Under the pieces are notes generated by a model. It was given only the letters and a program-made list of their open reading frames with translations. It did no database searches and was not told the origin of the DNA. From assembly GCF_009852415.1 (NCBI RefSeq), contig NZ_WOXS01000002.1:5558001-5622000 (forward strand): a stretch of 64,000 nucleotides of DNA, given 5' to 3'. The translations under genes were made by a program, and so were the position numbers. Below are positions 8,454 to 17,358 of this stretch, piece by piece (the stretch's first letter is position 1; every line of letters starts with the position of its first letter). This DNA is from Streptomyces sp. Tu 3180. GTDB lineage: Bacteria; Actinomycetota; Actinomycetes; Streptomycetales; Streptomycetaceae.

Positions 8454-9811
8454 CGGGCCGCACCCCCGTCCCCCTGCCGGCGCGCCGAGTCGCTCAGCCG
8501 GACCAGCAGCGCCACGATCGTCCAGTTGGTCACCACCGACGAGCCGCCCTGCGCCAGGAACGGCATCGCCATCCCGGTCAGCGGGATCAGCCCGGTCACC
8601 CCGCCCGCGATCACGAACACCTGGAGCGCCACGAGGGAGGCGAGGCCCACGGCGAGCAGCCGGCCGAACGGGTCGCGCAGGGCGAGCCCCGCCCGGTAAC
8701 CGCGCTCCACCAGCAGCCCGTAGAGCAGGAAGATCGCGGACAGCCCGGCCAGGCCCAGCTCCTCACCGGCCGTCGCCAGGATGAAGTCAGACTTGACCGC
8801 GAAGCCGATGAGCACGGAGTGCCCGCGCCCGAGCCCGGTGCCGAGCGTCCCGCCCTCCGCGAAGGCGAACAGGGACTGGGCGAGCTGGTTCGGGCCCTCG
8901 CCCGCCTCGATGGAGGCGAACGGGTGCAGCCAGGTGTCGATCCTTCCGTGCACGTGCGGCTCCAGCCGGCCCACGGCCACCGCCCCCAGCGAGGCCAGCA
9001 GCAGGCCGACGGCGATCCAGCCGGTGCGGCCGGTGGCGACGTACAGCAGGACCACGAACAGGCCGAAGAACAGCAGCGAGGTGCCGAGGTCCCGCTCCAG
9101 CACCAGGACGCCCACGCTGACCAGCCAGACGGCGACGATCGGGCCGAGCACCCGCCCGGTGGGCAGCTGCAGCCGCCAGACGCGGCGGCCGGCGTAGGTG
9201 AGGGCGCTCCGGTTCGCGGCGAGGTACGCGGCGAAGAAGACCGCCAGCAGCACCTTCGCGAACTCCCCGGGCTGGATGGAGAAGCCGGCGACCCGGATCC
9301 AGATGCGGGCCCCGTTCACCGCGGGGAAGAGGATCGGGACCGTCAGCAGGATCAGCGCGGCGGCGACGCAGACGTAGGTGTAGCGCTGGAGGACCCGGTG
9401 GTCGCGCAGCACCAGCACCACCACGGTGAACAGCGCCACGCCCAGCGTCGACCAGATCAGCTGGGTGGGGGCCGCGGGGTCGCCCGGCGTCTCCAGGTCG
9501 AGCCGGTAGATCAGCACCAGGCCGAGGCCGTTGAGCAGGACGCCGATGGGGAGCGGCAGCGGGTCGGCGTGCGGTGCCCGCCAGCGCACCGCCAGATGCG
9601 CGACCAGCGCGAGCACCCCGAGCCCGGCGCCGTAACCGGCGGCGCCGGGCGGGACGGAGCCGTTCCTGGCCAGGCCGACGGCGCAGTATCCGTACACCGA
9701 CAGCAGGACGGCCAGGACGATCAGGGTGAGTTCGATGCCACGACGCCGGGGGAGGCGGACGGTGGGCGCGGGCGGGTCCGCCGTCGCCAGGGTGATTCCG
9801 GCCTTGCTCAT
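8450..9811 (-). CDS. FtsW/RodA/SpoVE (SEDS) peptidoglycan polymerase
   Basis: 453 residues with about ten hydrophobic membrane segments. The family region NGARIWIRVAGFSIQPGEFAK and the late GLIPLTGMAMPFLAQGGSS motif identify the SEDS family, which polymerises lipid II. The first gene of a two-gene operon with the class B PBP (4-bp overlap). Streptomyces carries several such pairs, so this need not be the main division pair; a sporulation or spore-wall role is possible but inferred. Confidence 0.93.
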   Translation of the reverse strand: MSKAGITLATADPPAPTVRLPRRRGIELTLIVLAVLLSVYGYCAVGLARNGSVPPGAAGYGAGLGVLALVAHLAVRWRAPHADPLPLPIGVLLNGLGLVLIYRLDLETPGDPAAPTQLIWSTLGVALFTVVVLVLRDHRVLQRYTYVCVAAALILLTVPILFPAVNGARIWIRVAGFSIQPGEFAKVLLAVFFAAYLAANRSALTYAGRRVWRLQLPTGRVLGPIVAVWLVSVGVLVLERDLGTSLLFFGLFVVLLYVATGRTGWIAVGLLLASLGAVAVGRLEPHVHGRIDTWLHPFASIEAGEGPNQLAQSLFAFAEGGTLGTGLGRGHSVLIGFAVKSDFILATAGEELGLAGLSAIFLLYGLLVERGYRAGLALRDPFGRLLAVGLASLVALQVFVIAGGVTGLIPLTGMAMPFLAQGGSSVVTNWTIVALLVRLSDSARRQGDGGAAR

Positions 9812-9854
9812 GTCCGGAACTTACCCAAATGGTGCGTCTTGCGCGCTTCGTTCG

Positions 9855-10811
9855 TCAGCACCAGCGTGGCGCGGGACCGATGTTGTTGATGTAGCGGGCG
9901 GGACCCCAGGCCCAGGTGCCGTCCGTGAGCAGGTACCAGAGGGGGTTGCCGTGCACGTTCTCGCCGGGGACCTTGCAGAAGATCGAGACGACCTCGCCCC
10001 TGTGGGCGTACCGGATGATCCGCGAACCCCGGTTCGGGGCGCTGCGCAGGGCCAGCCGGTCCGCCGTGACGACGCCCCTGTACCGGCCCTGGTCGCCGCG
10101 GTTGCCGCCGGCCTGCTGGTTTCCGTCGTAGCCGCCGTTGCCGCCTTGCTGGTTTCCGTTTCCGCCCTGCTGGTTTCCGTTGTAGCCGCCGTTGCCGCCT
10201 TGCTGGTTTCCGTTTCCGCCCTGCTGGTTTCCGTTGTAGCCGCCGTTGCCGCCTTGCTGGTTTCCGTTTCCGCCCTGCTGGTTTCCGTTGTAGCCGCCGT
10301 TGCCGCCTTGCTGGTTTCCGTTTCCGCCCTGCTGGTTTCCGTTGTAGCCGCCGTTGCCGCCTTGCTGGTTTCCGTTTCCGCCCTGCTGGTTTCCGTCGTA
10401 GCCGCCGTTGCCGCCCTGCTGGTTTCCGTTCCCGCCGCCCTGCGGGTAGCCGTTTCCGCCGCCCTGCTGGTTCGGGCCGTCGTCGTAGCCGCCGTTGCCG
10501 CCCAGCTGGTTTCCGTTTCCGCCCAGCTGGTCGTAGTTTCCGTTTCCGCCTTGCTGGCCGGCGTTCCCGTTGCCGCCCTGCTGGTTCCAGTTGCCGTTGC
10601 CGTTGCCTCCGCCTTGCTGGTTCGCGCCGTTGTCGTAGTCGCCGTTGCCGCCCTGCTGGCTCCAGTTCCCGTTGCCGCCGCCCTGGCCCCCGCCGTCGTT
10701 CGCGACGGCGGGGGTGACGGCGGCCGCGACGGCGAGGGTGCCGGCGGCGAGGGCTATGGACAGACGGCGGTTGAGGGCGAAGCGGGGAGAGCGGGGAGAA
10801 TGCAGGGACAT
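9855..10811 (-). CDS. Secreted Gly/Asn/Gln repeat protein with C-terminal SH3-like domain
   Basis: 318 residues. A signal peptide (about 1-37, hydrophobic LSIALAAGTLAVAAAV, cleavage near AVAN) precedes about 190 residues of GGNGNQQGG-type low complexity, including five near-perfect 18-residue repeats. The final about 75 residues (VTADRLALRSAPNRGSRIIRYAHRGEVVSIFCK) look like a bacterial SH3 domain, which usually binds peptidoglycan. The protein is probably exported and wall-associated, with a flexible spacer. Tandem repeats may vary in copy number between strains. No catalytic motif is seen. Confidence 0.82.
   Translation of the reverse strand: MSLHSPRSPRFALNRRLSIALAAGTLAVAAAVTPAVANDGGGQGGGNGNWSQQGGNGDYDNGANQQGGGNGNGNWNQQGGNGNAGQQGGNGNYDQLGGNGNQLGGNGGYDDGPNQQGGGNGYPQGGGNGNQQGGNGGYDGNQQGGNGNQQGGNGGYNGNQQGGNGNQQGGNGGYNGNQQGGNGNQQGGNGGYNGNQQGGNGNQQGGNGGYNGNQQGGNGNQQGGNGGYDGNQQAGGNRGDQGRYRGVVTADRLALRSAPNRGSRIIRYAHRGEVVSIFCKVPGENVHGNPLWYLLTDGTWAWGPARYINNIGPAPRWC
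10128..10430. repeat. 54-bp tandem repeat inside the Gly/Asn/Gln-rich gene
   Basis: Five consecutive 54-bp units starting at 10128, 10182, 10236, 10290 and 10344, plus a partial sixth, each encoding the same 18 residues (GGYNGNQQGGNGNQQGGN-type). Units are almost identical at DNA level, with t/c changes at the ends, so recent slippage or unequal crossing-over is likely. Confidence 0.9.
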
Positions 10812-11654
10812 CGCAGTACCTCCATGTGGGGGATATCAGGTCGAAGGTGACTAATCGCCACAGTAGGAGCGGCCCCCGGCGCTCGCCCGCGTTGGTGCGC
10901 CATCGGGGACGGTGCTCCCGTCCCGTTCCGCGTCGTCCCTGGTGAGAGGTCCGTGTTGAGGGCGCGTCAGGCAGGTGACGTTCCGCCCTCCGGGGTAAGG
11001 GTGGGGGCCGGACGGCCGCCGGGTGCCTCCGCCGGGCCGGGCCTGTGTCCCTCCGTCCCGCTCCGCTCTCCGTACGGAACCGCTGCGGACCGTGCGCGAA
11101 GTTACTCCGGACGGCCGTCCCCCGTGTCCCGCGCGGAGACGAGCGGGCCGTTCGCGGCCGGTGCCACCGGCACCCGTCCGCGCCGCGAGCGGGCCGCCCC
11201 GCCGACCGGAGCACAAGCCCCCACCCCCGCGGACGACGGCCCGCTCGTGCGTCGGTCCGGATTCCGGCGGGGCGGCGCCAACCGGACGCAGCGGTGATCG
11301 GGGGGTCACGGAGCGTGCGCAGGCGGAGCGGCGGTTCGGGTGCCGCGCCCGGCCGGCGCCGGGGCCGGCCGGGCGCGGCACCGGAGCCTGCGCGGGCCCG
11401 GCTCGCCGGCCCCCGGGCGCACGCGGCCCGCGCCGTGGGGAACCGCCCGCACACCCGGTGCGCCGCCCCGCCCGCACGGGCCGCCCGGGCGGTACTCGGG
11501 ACCCGCCTCCGCCGGCGGCCACCGGGACCACGGCCGGCCCGCCCGTGGGAAGGGCGGCCGTCGGGTGCCCGCACGGTGTCGGGCCCGTGCGGTGTCGGGC
11601 CCCCGGCAAGGTGGGCGGGACCCCCCTCGGGGCTCGCGCGGGGAGGGGAGCGCC
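10812..11654. other. Non-coding GC-rich stretch
   Basis: No supportable gene. Open frames here are GC-driven, Arg/Pro-rich and overlap each other on both strands. The left edge must hold the promoter of the repeat-protein gene. The only structure I can point to is a strong hairpin at 11340-11381. Confidence 0.5.
11340..11381. terminator. Perfect 18-bp inverted repeat, 6-nt loop
   Basis: The arm at 11340-11357 (GTGCCGCGCCCGGCCGGC) is exactly complementary to 11364-11381, with a loop at 11358-11363. There is no T-run on either side. It lies downstream of the phosphatase gene (minus strand) and could act as its terminator in the GC-hairpin style of actinomycetes. Confidence 0.55.
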
Positions 11655-12179
11655 TCAGTCCGTCAGCTCCTCCAGCAGCCGGGCCGTGGCGAGCCCCGCC
11701 CGCAGGTAGTCGACGAACAGCTCGTTGTGCAGGGCCCAGGGCGAGCGCCGGGCCCGGATCAGCCGGATCGCCGCCTCGGCGGTGCTGCCGCGGCGCATCA
11801 GCGCGTGCGCGACGACCAGGCCGGAGCGGTTGTACCCGTGGTAACAGCGGATGAGGACCGAGCGGCCGTCGTCCAGCGCCTCGCACGCCGCCTCGGCCAG
11901 CCGGATGACGCCCGCGAGCTGCGTCCCGTCCAGGGGCCCGTCGGGGATCGGCCACACATGGTGCTCCACCCCCGGATCGGGCCCGTGCCCGGGCCGCCGC
12001 AGCAGCGTCTGCACGAGATCGAACTCCTGGCCCACCTCCGCGAGCTCCAGCTGCCCGGAGAGGCCCCGGAACTCGTGCCCGCCCATCCACAGGCCGGGCA
12101 CGATCTCGTTCCACGGGCTGTCCGGGGCCGGTACGTCGGGGTGCTTCCTGCGGGTACGCAACGGCGCCTCCCCACCCAT
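11655..12179 (-). CDS. Dual-specificity/tyrosine phosphatase-like protein
   Basis: 174 residues. The cysteine phosphatase signature C-x5-R is present as RCYHGYNRSGLVV, preceded by a general-acid region (HHVWPIPDGPLDG). This predicts a cytoplasmic PTP/DSP-type phosphatase of phosphotyrosine or phosphoserine/threonine. No signal peptide. It is isolated, with a hairpin downstream and the divergent NERD-like gene about 100 bp upstream. The substrate is unknown. Confidence 0.85.
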   Translation of the reverse strand: MGGEAPLRTRRKHPDVPAPDSPWNEIVPGLWMGGHEFRGLSGQLELAEVGQEFDLVQTLLRRPGHGPDPGVEHHVWPIPDGPLDGTQLAGVIRLAEAACEALDDGRSVLIRCYHGYNRSGLVVAHALMRRGSTAEAAIRLIRARRSPWALHNELFVDYLRAGLATARLLEELTD

Positions 12180-12280
12180 CCGTCCGTGGGCGTGCCCAAC
12201 TCCTCTCCAAGGTAACCGGGTTATCCCTGTTCTTGCCCCGGGCGCGACCGCCTGTTCCCATGGTCGTGGGGTGATGATGC

Positions 12281-13084
12281 ATGGACGGACTGCGCGTCAT
12301 ACCGACCTGGCGGCACGGCCGGGAACGGCTGTACGTCTGCCTCCCGGACGGCAGGAACATCGCCTGGTACGACCGCGAGGCGGCCCGGGTCAACCTGCTC
12401 GGCGCGGACTACGAGGAGGACGTCCTCGAAGCCCTGGGCCCCTTCGTCACCGGCCCGGTCTCGGTCGGCCCGCCCCCGGTCCCCACCCCCGCCGAGCTGG
12501 TACGTCTCTGTCTGCACCCCGACGACGACCTCGCGCCGAACCGGCCCGGCGAGGCGCTGCTGATCGCCCTCGACCGCGACCCCGGCCCCGCCCGCCGCTT
12601 CCGCCCCGACCCGCGCCGCAGGGCGCTCACGGCGGAGCGGACGGTCGGCGAGGCCCTGGACCGCATGGACGGCGCCGGCTGGCACGTCCTGCACTCCGTC
12701 CCGCTCCCCGGCGGCGACCGCATCCACCACCTGCTCGTCGGCCCCGGCGGCCTGTACGCCGTCCACGCCCTGTACGCCCACAAACAGCGGGTGACGGTCG
12801 TCGGCCCCGGGGTCGCCCTGGGCCGCCACGAACCGCAGCCGCTCCTGCGCCGCGTCCGGGCCGACGCCGACCGGGCCTCCCACGTCCTGACGGCCGAGGT
12901 CCGCCCGGTGCTCGTCCTGGTCGGCGCGTCGCAGGTGTCGGTCTCCGCCCCGACGCGCGGGGTGCGCGTCCTGACGGACGCGGAGGTGGCGGGCCTGGCC
13001 GGCCTCGGCGGAGTGCTGAAACCGGCCGACGCGGAAGCCCTGTACGCACTGGCGCGGGACCGGAACACCTGGACGCGGGGATGA
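12281..13084 (+). CDS. NERD-domain-like protein
   Basis: 267 residues. The central segment GEALDRMDGAGWHVLHSVPLPGG followed by HHLLVGPGGLYAVHAL matches the NERD (nuclease-related) domain, where a D/H-hhh-GPGGhahh strand-loop carries the presumed active site. The usual acidic residue before HLLVGP is replaced by His (RIHHLLVG), and the Lys of the usual T-x-N-K is displaced, so nuclease activity is doubtful. The ATG has a GGGGTGAT-type ribosome site. It lies about 100 bp before Ku, hinting at a DNA-repair link. Confidence 0.7.
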   Translation: MDGLRVIPTWRHGRERLYVCLPDGRNIAWYDREAARVNLLGADYEEDVLEALGPFVTGPVSVGPPPVPTPAELVRLCLHPDDDLAPNRPGEALLIALDRDPGPARRFRPDPRRRALTAERTVGEALDRMDGAGWHVLHSVPLPGGDRIHHLLVGPGGLYAVHALYAHKQRVTVVGPGVALGRHEPQPLLRRVRADADRASHVLTAEVRPVLVLVGASQVSVSAPTRGVRVLTDAEVAGLAGLGGVLKPADAEALYALARDRNTWTRG

Positions 13085-13189
13085 TCCCCCGCCCCTCCGC
13101 CGCGACGGCGGGCGCTATACGATGAGAGTCCATGCAAAACGGGACAAAACATCGGAAGTGGCCGGCGGACGACCGGAAGGGTGCTGCAC

Positions 13190-14215
13190 GTGAGATCCAT
13201 CTGGAACGGCGTGATCTCGTTCGGCCTGGTCAGAATCCCGATCAAGCTCGTGAACGCCACCGAGAGCCACGCGATCCCCTTCCGCGAGATCCACACGGAG
13301 GACGGCGGGCGGATCCGCCACCGCAAGTTCTGCGAGCTGGAGGACCGCGAGGTCACCGTCCAGGAGATCAGCAGGGGCTACGAGGAGGCGGACGGCACGA
13401 TCATCCCCATCACCGACGAGGACCTGACCCACCTGCCGCTCCCCACCGCCAAGACCATCGAGATCGTCACCTTCGTCCCCGAGGACCGGATCGACCCGCT
13501 CCAGATGGGCGCCGCGTACTACCTGGCGGCGGGCAGGGCGCCGGCCGCCAGGCCGTACGCGCTCCTGCGGGAGGCCCTGAAGCGCAGCAACAGGGTGGCC
13601 ATCGCGAAGTTCGCGCTGCGGGGCCGCGAGCGCCTGGGCATGCTCCGCCTGGTCGGCGACACGATCGCCCTGCACGGCCTGCTCTGGCCGGACGAGGTGC
13701 GCGCCCCGGAAGGACTCGCCCCCGCCGCGGACGTCACCGTCCACGACAGGGAGCTGGACCTCGCGGACGAGCTGATGGACGCCCTCAGCGAGGTCGGCAT
13801 GGAGGACCTGCGCGACGAGTACCGCGAGGCGGTGGAGGAGGTCGTCGCCGCCAAGATCTCCGGTGAGCCCCTGCCCGAGGCACCCGAGCCGGAGCGCGGC
13901 GTCAGGGTCCTGGACCTGACGACGGCCCTGGAGAGGAGCGTCCGCGCCCTCCGCGAGTCCCGCGGCGAGGAGGCGGGGACCGGGGGCGAGCGGTTGCCGC
14001 GGCGCGGGACGTCCCGCGCCGCCCCCAAGGAGACCGGAGCCAGGAAGTCGACGTCCGCGGCGGGCAGGACGCCGGCCGGGAAGCCGACCGCGAGGACGGA
14101 GCGCGGCGGGGCGGCGGAACAGGACGCGCGGAAGACCACCGCCAGGACTCCGGCGAAGACCGCGGCGAAGAAGGCCCCGGCGAAGAAGACGGCCTCCCGC
14201 AAGCACTCCGCCTGA
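13190..14215 (+). CDS. ku: Ku protein, non-homologous end joining
   Basis: The GTG at 13190 gives 341 residues beginning RSIWNGVISFGLVRIP, the hallmark N-terminus of bacterial Ku. The beta-barrel Ku core spans about 1-255. The tail (about 256-341) is a Lys/Ala-rich extension (KTAAKKAPAKK-type) as in other streptomycetes, probably aiding DNA binding. Ku forms a homodimer that threads onto double-strand ends and recruits LigD; no ligase gene is in the window. An in-frame GTG 9 bp upstream is possible but less conserved. Confidence 0.95.
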   Translation: MRSIWNGVISFGLVRIPIKLVNATESHAIPFREIHTEDGGRIRHRKFCELEDREVTVQEISRGYEEADGTIIPITDEDLTHLPLPTAKTIEIVTFVPEDRIDPLQMGAAYYLAAGRAPAARPYALLREALKRSNRVAIAKFALRGRERLGMLRLVGDTIALHGLLWPDEVRAPEGLAPAADVTVHDRELDLADELMDALSEVGMEDLRDEYREAVEEVVAAKISGEPLPEAPEPERGVRVLDLTTALERSVRALRESRGEEAGTGGERLPRRGTSRAAPKETGARKSTSAAGRTPAGKPTARTERGGAAEQDARKTTARTPAKTAAKKAPAKKTASRKHSA

Positions 14216-14348
14216 CCCGCCGCGGACCACCCCCGTCGGACGGCGGACGCCGGGACGACCCGCAACGCCCGCCCGTCCGTCCCGCCCGCCGGTCCCTCCC
14301 CGTCCGTCTCCTCCGTCCGTCCCGGCCCGTCCCCCTCCCTGGGAAAGG

Positions 14349-16085
14349 TCACGCCCGGTCCTTCGCCACCTGCCATATCCGCGCGGCCAACAGCTCCGCG
14401 CGGTCGGTCGGAGGCGGGTCGTTCGGCAGCTGTGCGGGCACGGTGGTGTTCTTCTTCTCGCCGGGCCGGTCGGCGAACAGGGCGACGGTCAGCGCCAGCC
14501 GGGAGTCGTGACCGGTGGACCACACGGTGCGCCGGGTGATGCCGCCACCGGCCCCGGCGGTGAGGAACGCGCCGGTGCCGTCCCGCCGGGCGGCGACGGC
14601 GGCACCGGGGGCGCCGGGGCCGCCGTCCTGCCGCGGGTCCGTCCGGGCCGTCACCGCGAGGACGCCCTTCTCGTCCAGCACCCGCCGCCTCTCGGGGCGC
14701 GCGGTGTGCACGGTCCGTCCCTCCCGGGTGATCCGGGCCACGGTACGGGGAGTCGCGTACACGCCGTCCGCCGCCACCGCCGCGTACGCCGACGCCAGCC
14801 GCAGCGGAGTCGGCGCCGTGGACCCGCGCAGCCCGCTCAGCGGACCGCCGAGCCGCACGCCCTGGAACGGATCCAGCACCGAGCCGGCCTCCACCGCCCC
14901 GCTCACCGCGTCGTTGAACGGCTGCCGGGCGTAGTCCGCCCCGCCGTACAGCACCCGCACCGCCCCGTCGCCGGGCTCGATCCCCACGACGGCCGTGTGC
15001 ACCCGGACGCCGCCGCCGTCCGGCCCGGCCGCACGGTCCTTCACCAGCTCGGCCGTCGCGTCCTGCAGCGCCAGGTCGAAGGTGGTGTGCACGGTGTAGC
15101 CGCCGCGCGCCAGCTCGTCCCCGGTGATGCCGAGCCGGTCGGCGGCCTCCTTCGCGGCCACGTCGATCAGGTACTGCCGCTGCCCCTCGGTCCCGCCCGG
15201 CGGATAGAACCGGAACGCCGGGAAACGGGCGGCGGCGCGCTGCTCGCCCGTGATGCCGCCCCCGGCCTCCATCGCGTCGAGCACCCACTCCCAGCGGTCC
15301 CGCAGCGTCGCGGTCACCTTCGGGTCGGAGCCCGCCTTCTCGTAGTACGAGGGGATGTTGACGATCGCCGCCAGCGCCGCGCCCTGGGAGACGGTGAGGT
15401 CCTGCGGCGCCACGTCGAAGTAGTTGCGGGCGGCGGCCTGGATCCCGGCGGCGCCCCGGCCGAAGTACACCGTGTTGAGGTAGCCCTCCAGGATCTCGTC
15501 CTTGCTGCGCGTCCGGTCGAGCTTGACGGCGATCAACGCCTCACGCGCCTTGCGCGCCAGCGACCGCTCCGGGCTGAGCAGCGCGTTCTTCACGTACTGC
15601 TGGGTGATGGTGGAACCGCCCTGCGGCGCACCGCCGGACACCGTGGCCCACACCGCGCGGGTGAGGGCGCGCGGCGACACCCCCGTGTCCGTGCGGAAGG
15701 AGCGGTTCTCCGCGGCGATCACCGCGTCCTGGACGTGCCGGGGGACCTGGGACAGGGGCACCTCCTGCCGGTCGACCGGACCGCGCCGGCCCAGGTAGGA
15801 GCCCTCGGCGTCCAGGAAGACCGTGCTCTGCACCACCGTCTCGGGGTGCGGTTCGGGGATGTCGGTGAGCCGGTAGGCGACGACGACCGCCCCGCACAGG
15901 ACGGCGACGAGCGCGAGGAGGGCGACGAACAGCCGCCGCAGCCACCGCCCGCGGGACCGGCGCAGACGGACGCGGAGGGGGACGCGGACGGGCGCGCGGG
16001 AACGGCCCGAGGCCCTTCGCGGGTGCCGGACCGGGAACCGGTGCCGGAACCGGCCGACGGCAGGGGACGGTTTCACGGGCGCCAC
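14349..16085 (-). CDS. Class A PBP with intact glycosyltransferase and eroded transpeptidase
   Basis: 578 residues. A basic cytoplasmic tail, one membrane anchor (about 51-72) and a GT51 domain with AENRSF (about 125-130), GGSTITQQ (about 156-163), a RKxxE motif (RKAREALI) and YLNTVYFG. The transpeptidase domain (about 330-578) keeps its fold pattern but the SxxK site reads SVLD (402-405), no SxN is evident, and the KTG position reads DGTG (about 502-505). It is therefore likely a monofunctional lipid II polymerase. Its start overlaps the sigma-factor gene by 13 bp. Confidence 0.85.
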   Translation of the reverse strand: MAPVKPSPAVGRFRHRFPVRHPRRASGRSRAPVRVPLRVRLRRSRGRWLRRLFVALLALVAVLCGAVVVAYRLTDIPEPHPETVVQSTVFLDAEGSYLGRRGPVDRQEVPLSQVPRHVQDAVIAAENRSFRTDTGVSPRALTRAVWATVSGGAPQGGSTITQQYVKNALLSPERSLARKAREALIAVKLDRTRSKDEILEGYLNTVYFGRGAAGIQAAARNYFDVAPQDLTVSQGAALAAIVNIPSYYEKAGSDPKVTATLRDRWEWVLDAMEAGGGITGEQRAAARFPAFRFYPPGGTEGQRQYLIDVAAKEAADRLGITGDELARGGYTVHTTFDLALQDATAELVKDRAAGPDGGGVRVHTAVVGIEPGDGAVRVLYGGADYARQPFNDAVSGAVEAGSVLDPFQGVRLGGPLSGLRGSTAPTPLRLASAYAAVAADGVYATPRTVARITREGRTVHTARPERRRVLDEKGVLAVTARTDPRQDGGPGAPGAAVAARRDGTGAFLTAGAGGGITRRTVWSTGHDSRLALTVALFADRPGEKKNTTVPAQLPNDPPPTDRAELLAARIWQVAKDRA

Positions 16086-17254
16086 GCCCCGACGCGCACC
16101 GGCTCCGCGACCGGGGACCCGAGGTCCGACCGCACCAGGACCTCACCGGCCGCGTCGTACACGGTGACGACCGGCCGGCCCCCGGTCCGGCCCCCACCGC
16201 CCTCCTCCAGGGGCGTCCGCGCGTACCACACGCCCCACCCCGGGCTGCCCGCCAGCGTCAGGACGTTCGCGGTCACCGTCCTGCCGCCGGTACGGATCTC
16301 GACGCGGGCCGGTTCGGCGGTCAGGCCGTGGTACACGCCGGAATGGAAGTACGCGCCGTCCAGCGGCTCCCCCTGGACGGAGACGCCCGCCCCGGTGCGG
16401 TCCAGGTTCCCGTCGTCCACCGCGCGGAACTGGTTCGGCGCGTGCGGGGAGGACCAGTGCTTGCCGTCCTGCGTCAGCCAGAGCTCCACCCCCGGCGCGG
16501 CGGCCACCCGCTCCCCGGGAGCGACGATGCGCACGGACCCGGGCACCGGGATGTCGGGTGCCTCCGCGGCCCCGGTGCCGTCACCGCCCACGACGGAGCC
16601 GAGACCGAGGGCGGCCGGGGGAGCGAGCAGCAGGGCACACCCGGCCGCGACCATCCCCGCCCGGCGCCGGCGCCGCAGCGCACCGTCCCGCCGGACGGCG
16701 TCGAGCGGGACGGCCGGCGGCACGAACCGGGCGAGCGCCGCGGCGAACCCCGCACGCCTGTCCCGGGGCCGGACCCGTTTCCCCTCGCGCCGCAGCACCG
16801 CGCGCACGGCCCCCGTCGAACACCCCAGCACCTGGGCGATCTCGGCCTCGCCCAGACCCTCCCGGTACCGCAGCACCAGCATCACCCGCCGTCGCCCGCC
16901 CGTGCGGCGGCCCCACCCCCGCAGATGGCTCCGCACCAGGCAGCGCCGCACGTGGAAGTCGACGTCGTTGCGCGGAATCCGCCGCCACCGCGCGCACACC
17001 CGCACCAGGGTGAGCCGCGCCAGCTCCTCCGCCGCGCGCGCGTCCTCGGTGAGGAGCAGGGCGGTGGCGACCAGCCCCGGCCAGCGGTCGCGCGCGTACT
17101 CGTCGAAGTCACCCCCGGCGGACGGCACTTCGGCCCGCCCCCGGGACGAACGCACCGGGCGGAGAGGGGAGTAGGTCACCTCCCCGGCGGCCGCCCCTCT
17201 GCGGTGCGCACCCACCCGTACGACGGGTCGATGGATCCCGGTGCCCGTGTTCAT
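16073..17254 (-). CDS. ECF-like sigma factor fused to a membrane segment and extracytoplasmic domain
   Basis: 393 residues from the ATG at 17254, with GGAGG 7 nt upstream. Residues about 45-110 resemble sigma region 2 (DEYARDRWPGLVATALLLTED) and about 120-165 region 4 (LGEAEIAQVLGCSTGAVRAVLRR). A hydrophobic segment follows (about 200-222), then about 170 residues with a Gly/Trp-rich beta-type sequence outside the membrane. This is a one-protein sigma/transmembrane design, probably self-tethered until a signal releases it. The last 13 bp overlap the class A PBP gene, suggesting that the PBP is co-transcribed with it. Confidence 0.75.
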   Translation of the reverse strand: MNTGTGIHRPVVRVGAHRRGAAAGEVTYSPLRPVRSSRGRAEVPSAGGDFDEYARDRWPGLVATALLLTEDARAAEELARLTLVRVCARWRRIPRNDVDFHVRRCLVRSHLRGWGRRTGGRRRVMLVLRYREGLGEAEIAQVLGCSTGAVRAVLRREGKRVRPRDRRAGFAAALARFVPPAVPLDAVRRDGALRRRRRAGMVAAGCALLLAPPAALGLGSVVGGDGTGAAEAPDIPVPGSVRIVAPGERVAAAPGVELWLTQDGKHWSSPHAPNQFRAVDDGNLDRTGAGVSVQGEPLDGAYFHSGVYHGLTAEPARVEIRTGGRTVTANVLTLAGSPGWGVWYARTPLEEGGGGRTGGRPVVTVYDAAGEVLVRSDLGSPVAEPVRVGAWRP

Positions 17255-17358
17255 CGTCTTCCTCCAGGGGTGTGCTTCGATGTGCGCGACCTGCGGAACC
17301 TGTACGCATGGCGGGGGCGGCCGGGTTGCACGGGAAATCCGAGACACCGGTGGAGGGC

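Noticed and set aside
10128..10430. Possible CRISPR array
   Set aside because: Units are contiguous, 54 bp, in frame with the coding sequence and have no unique spacers. No cas gene is in the window.
9808..12393. 861-codon open frame on the minus strand
   Set aside because: It crosses the repeat gene, the gene-free zone and the phosphatase in another frame. The product is Arg/Pro-rich low complexity.
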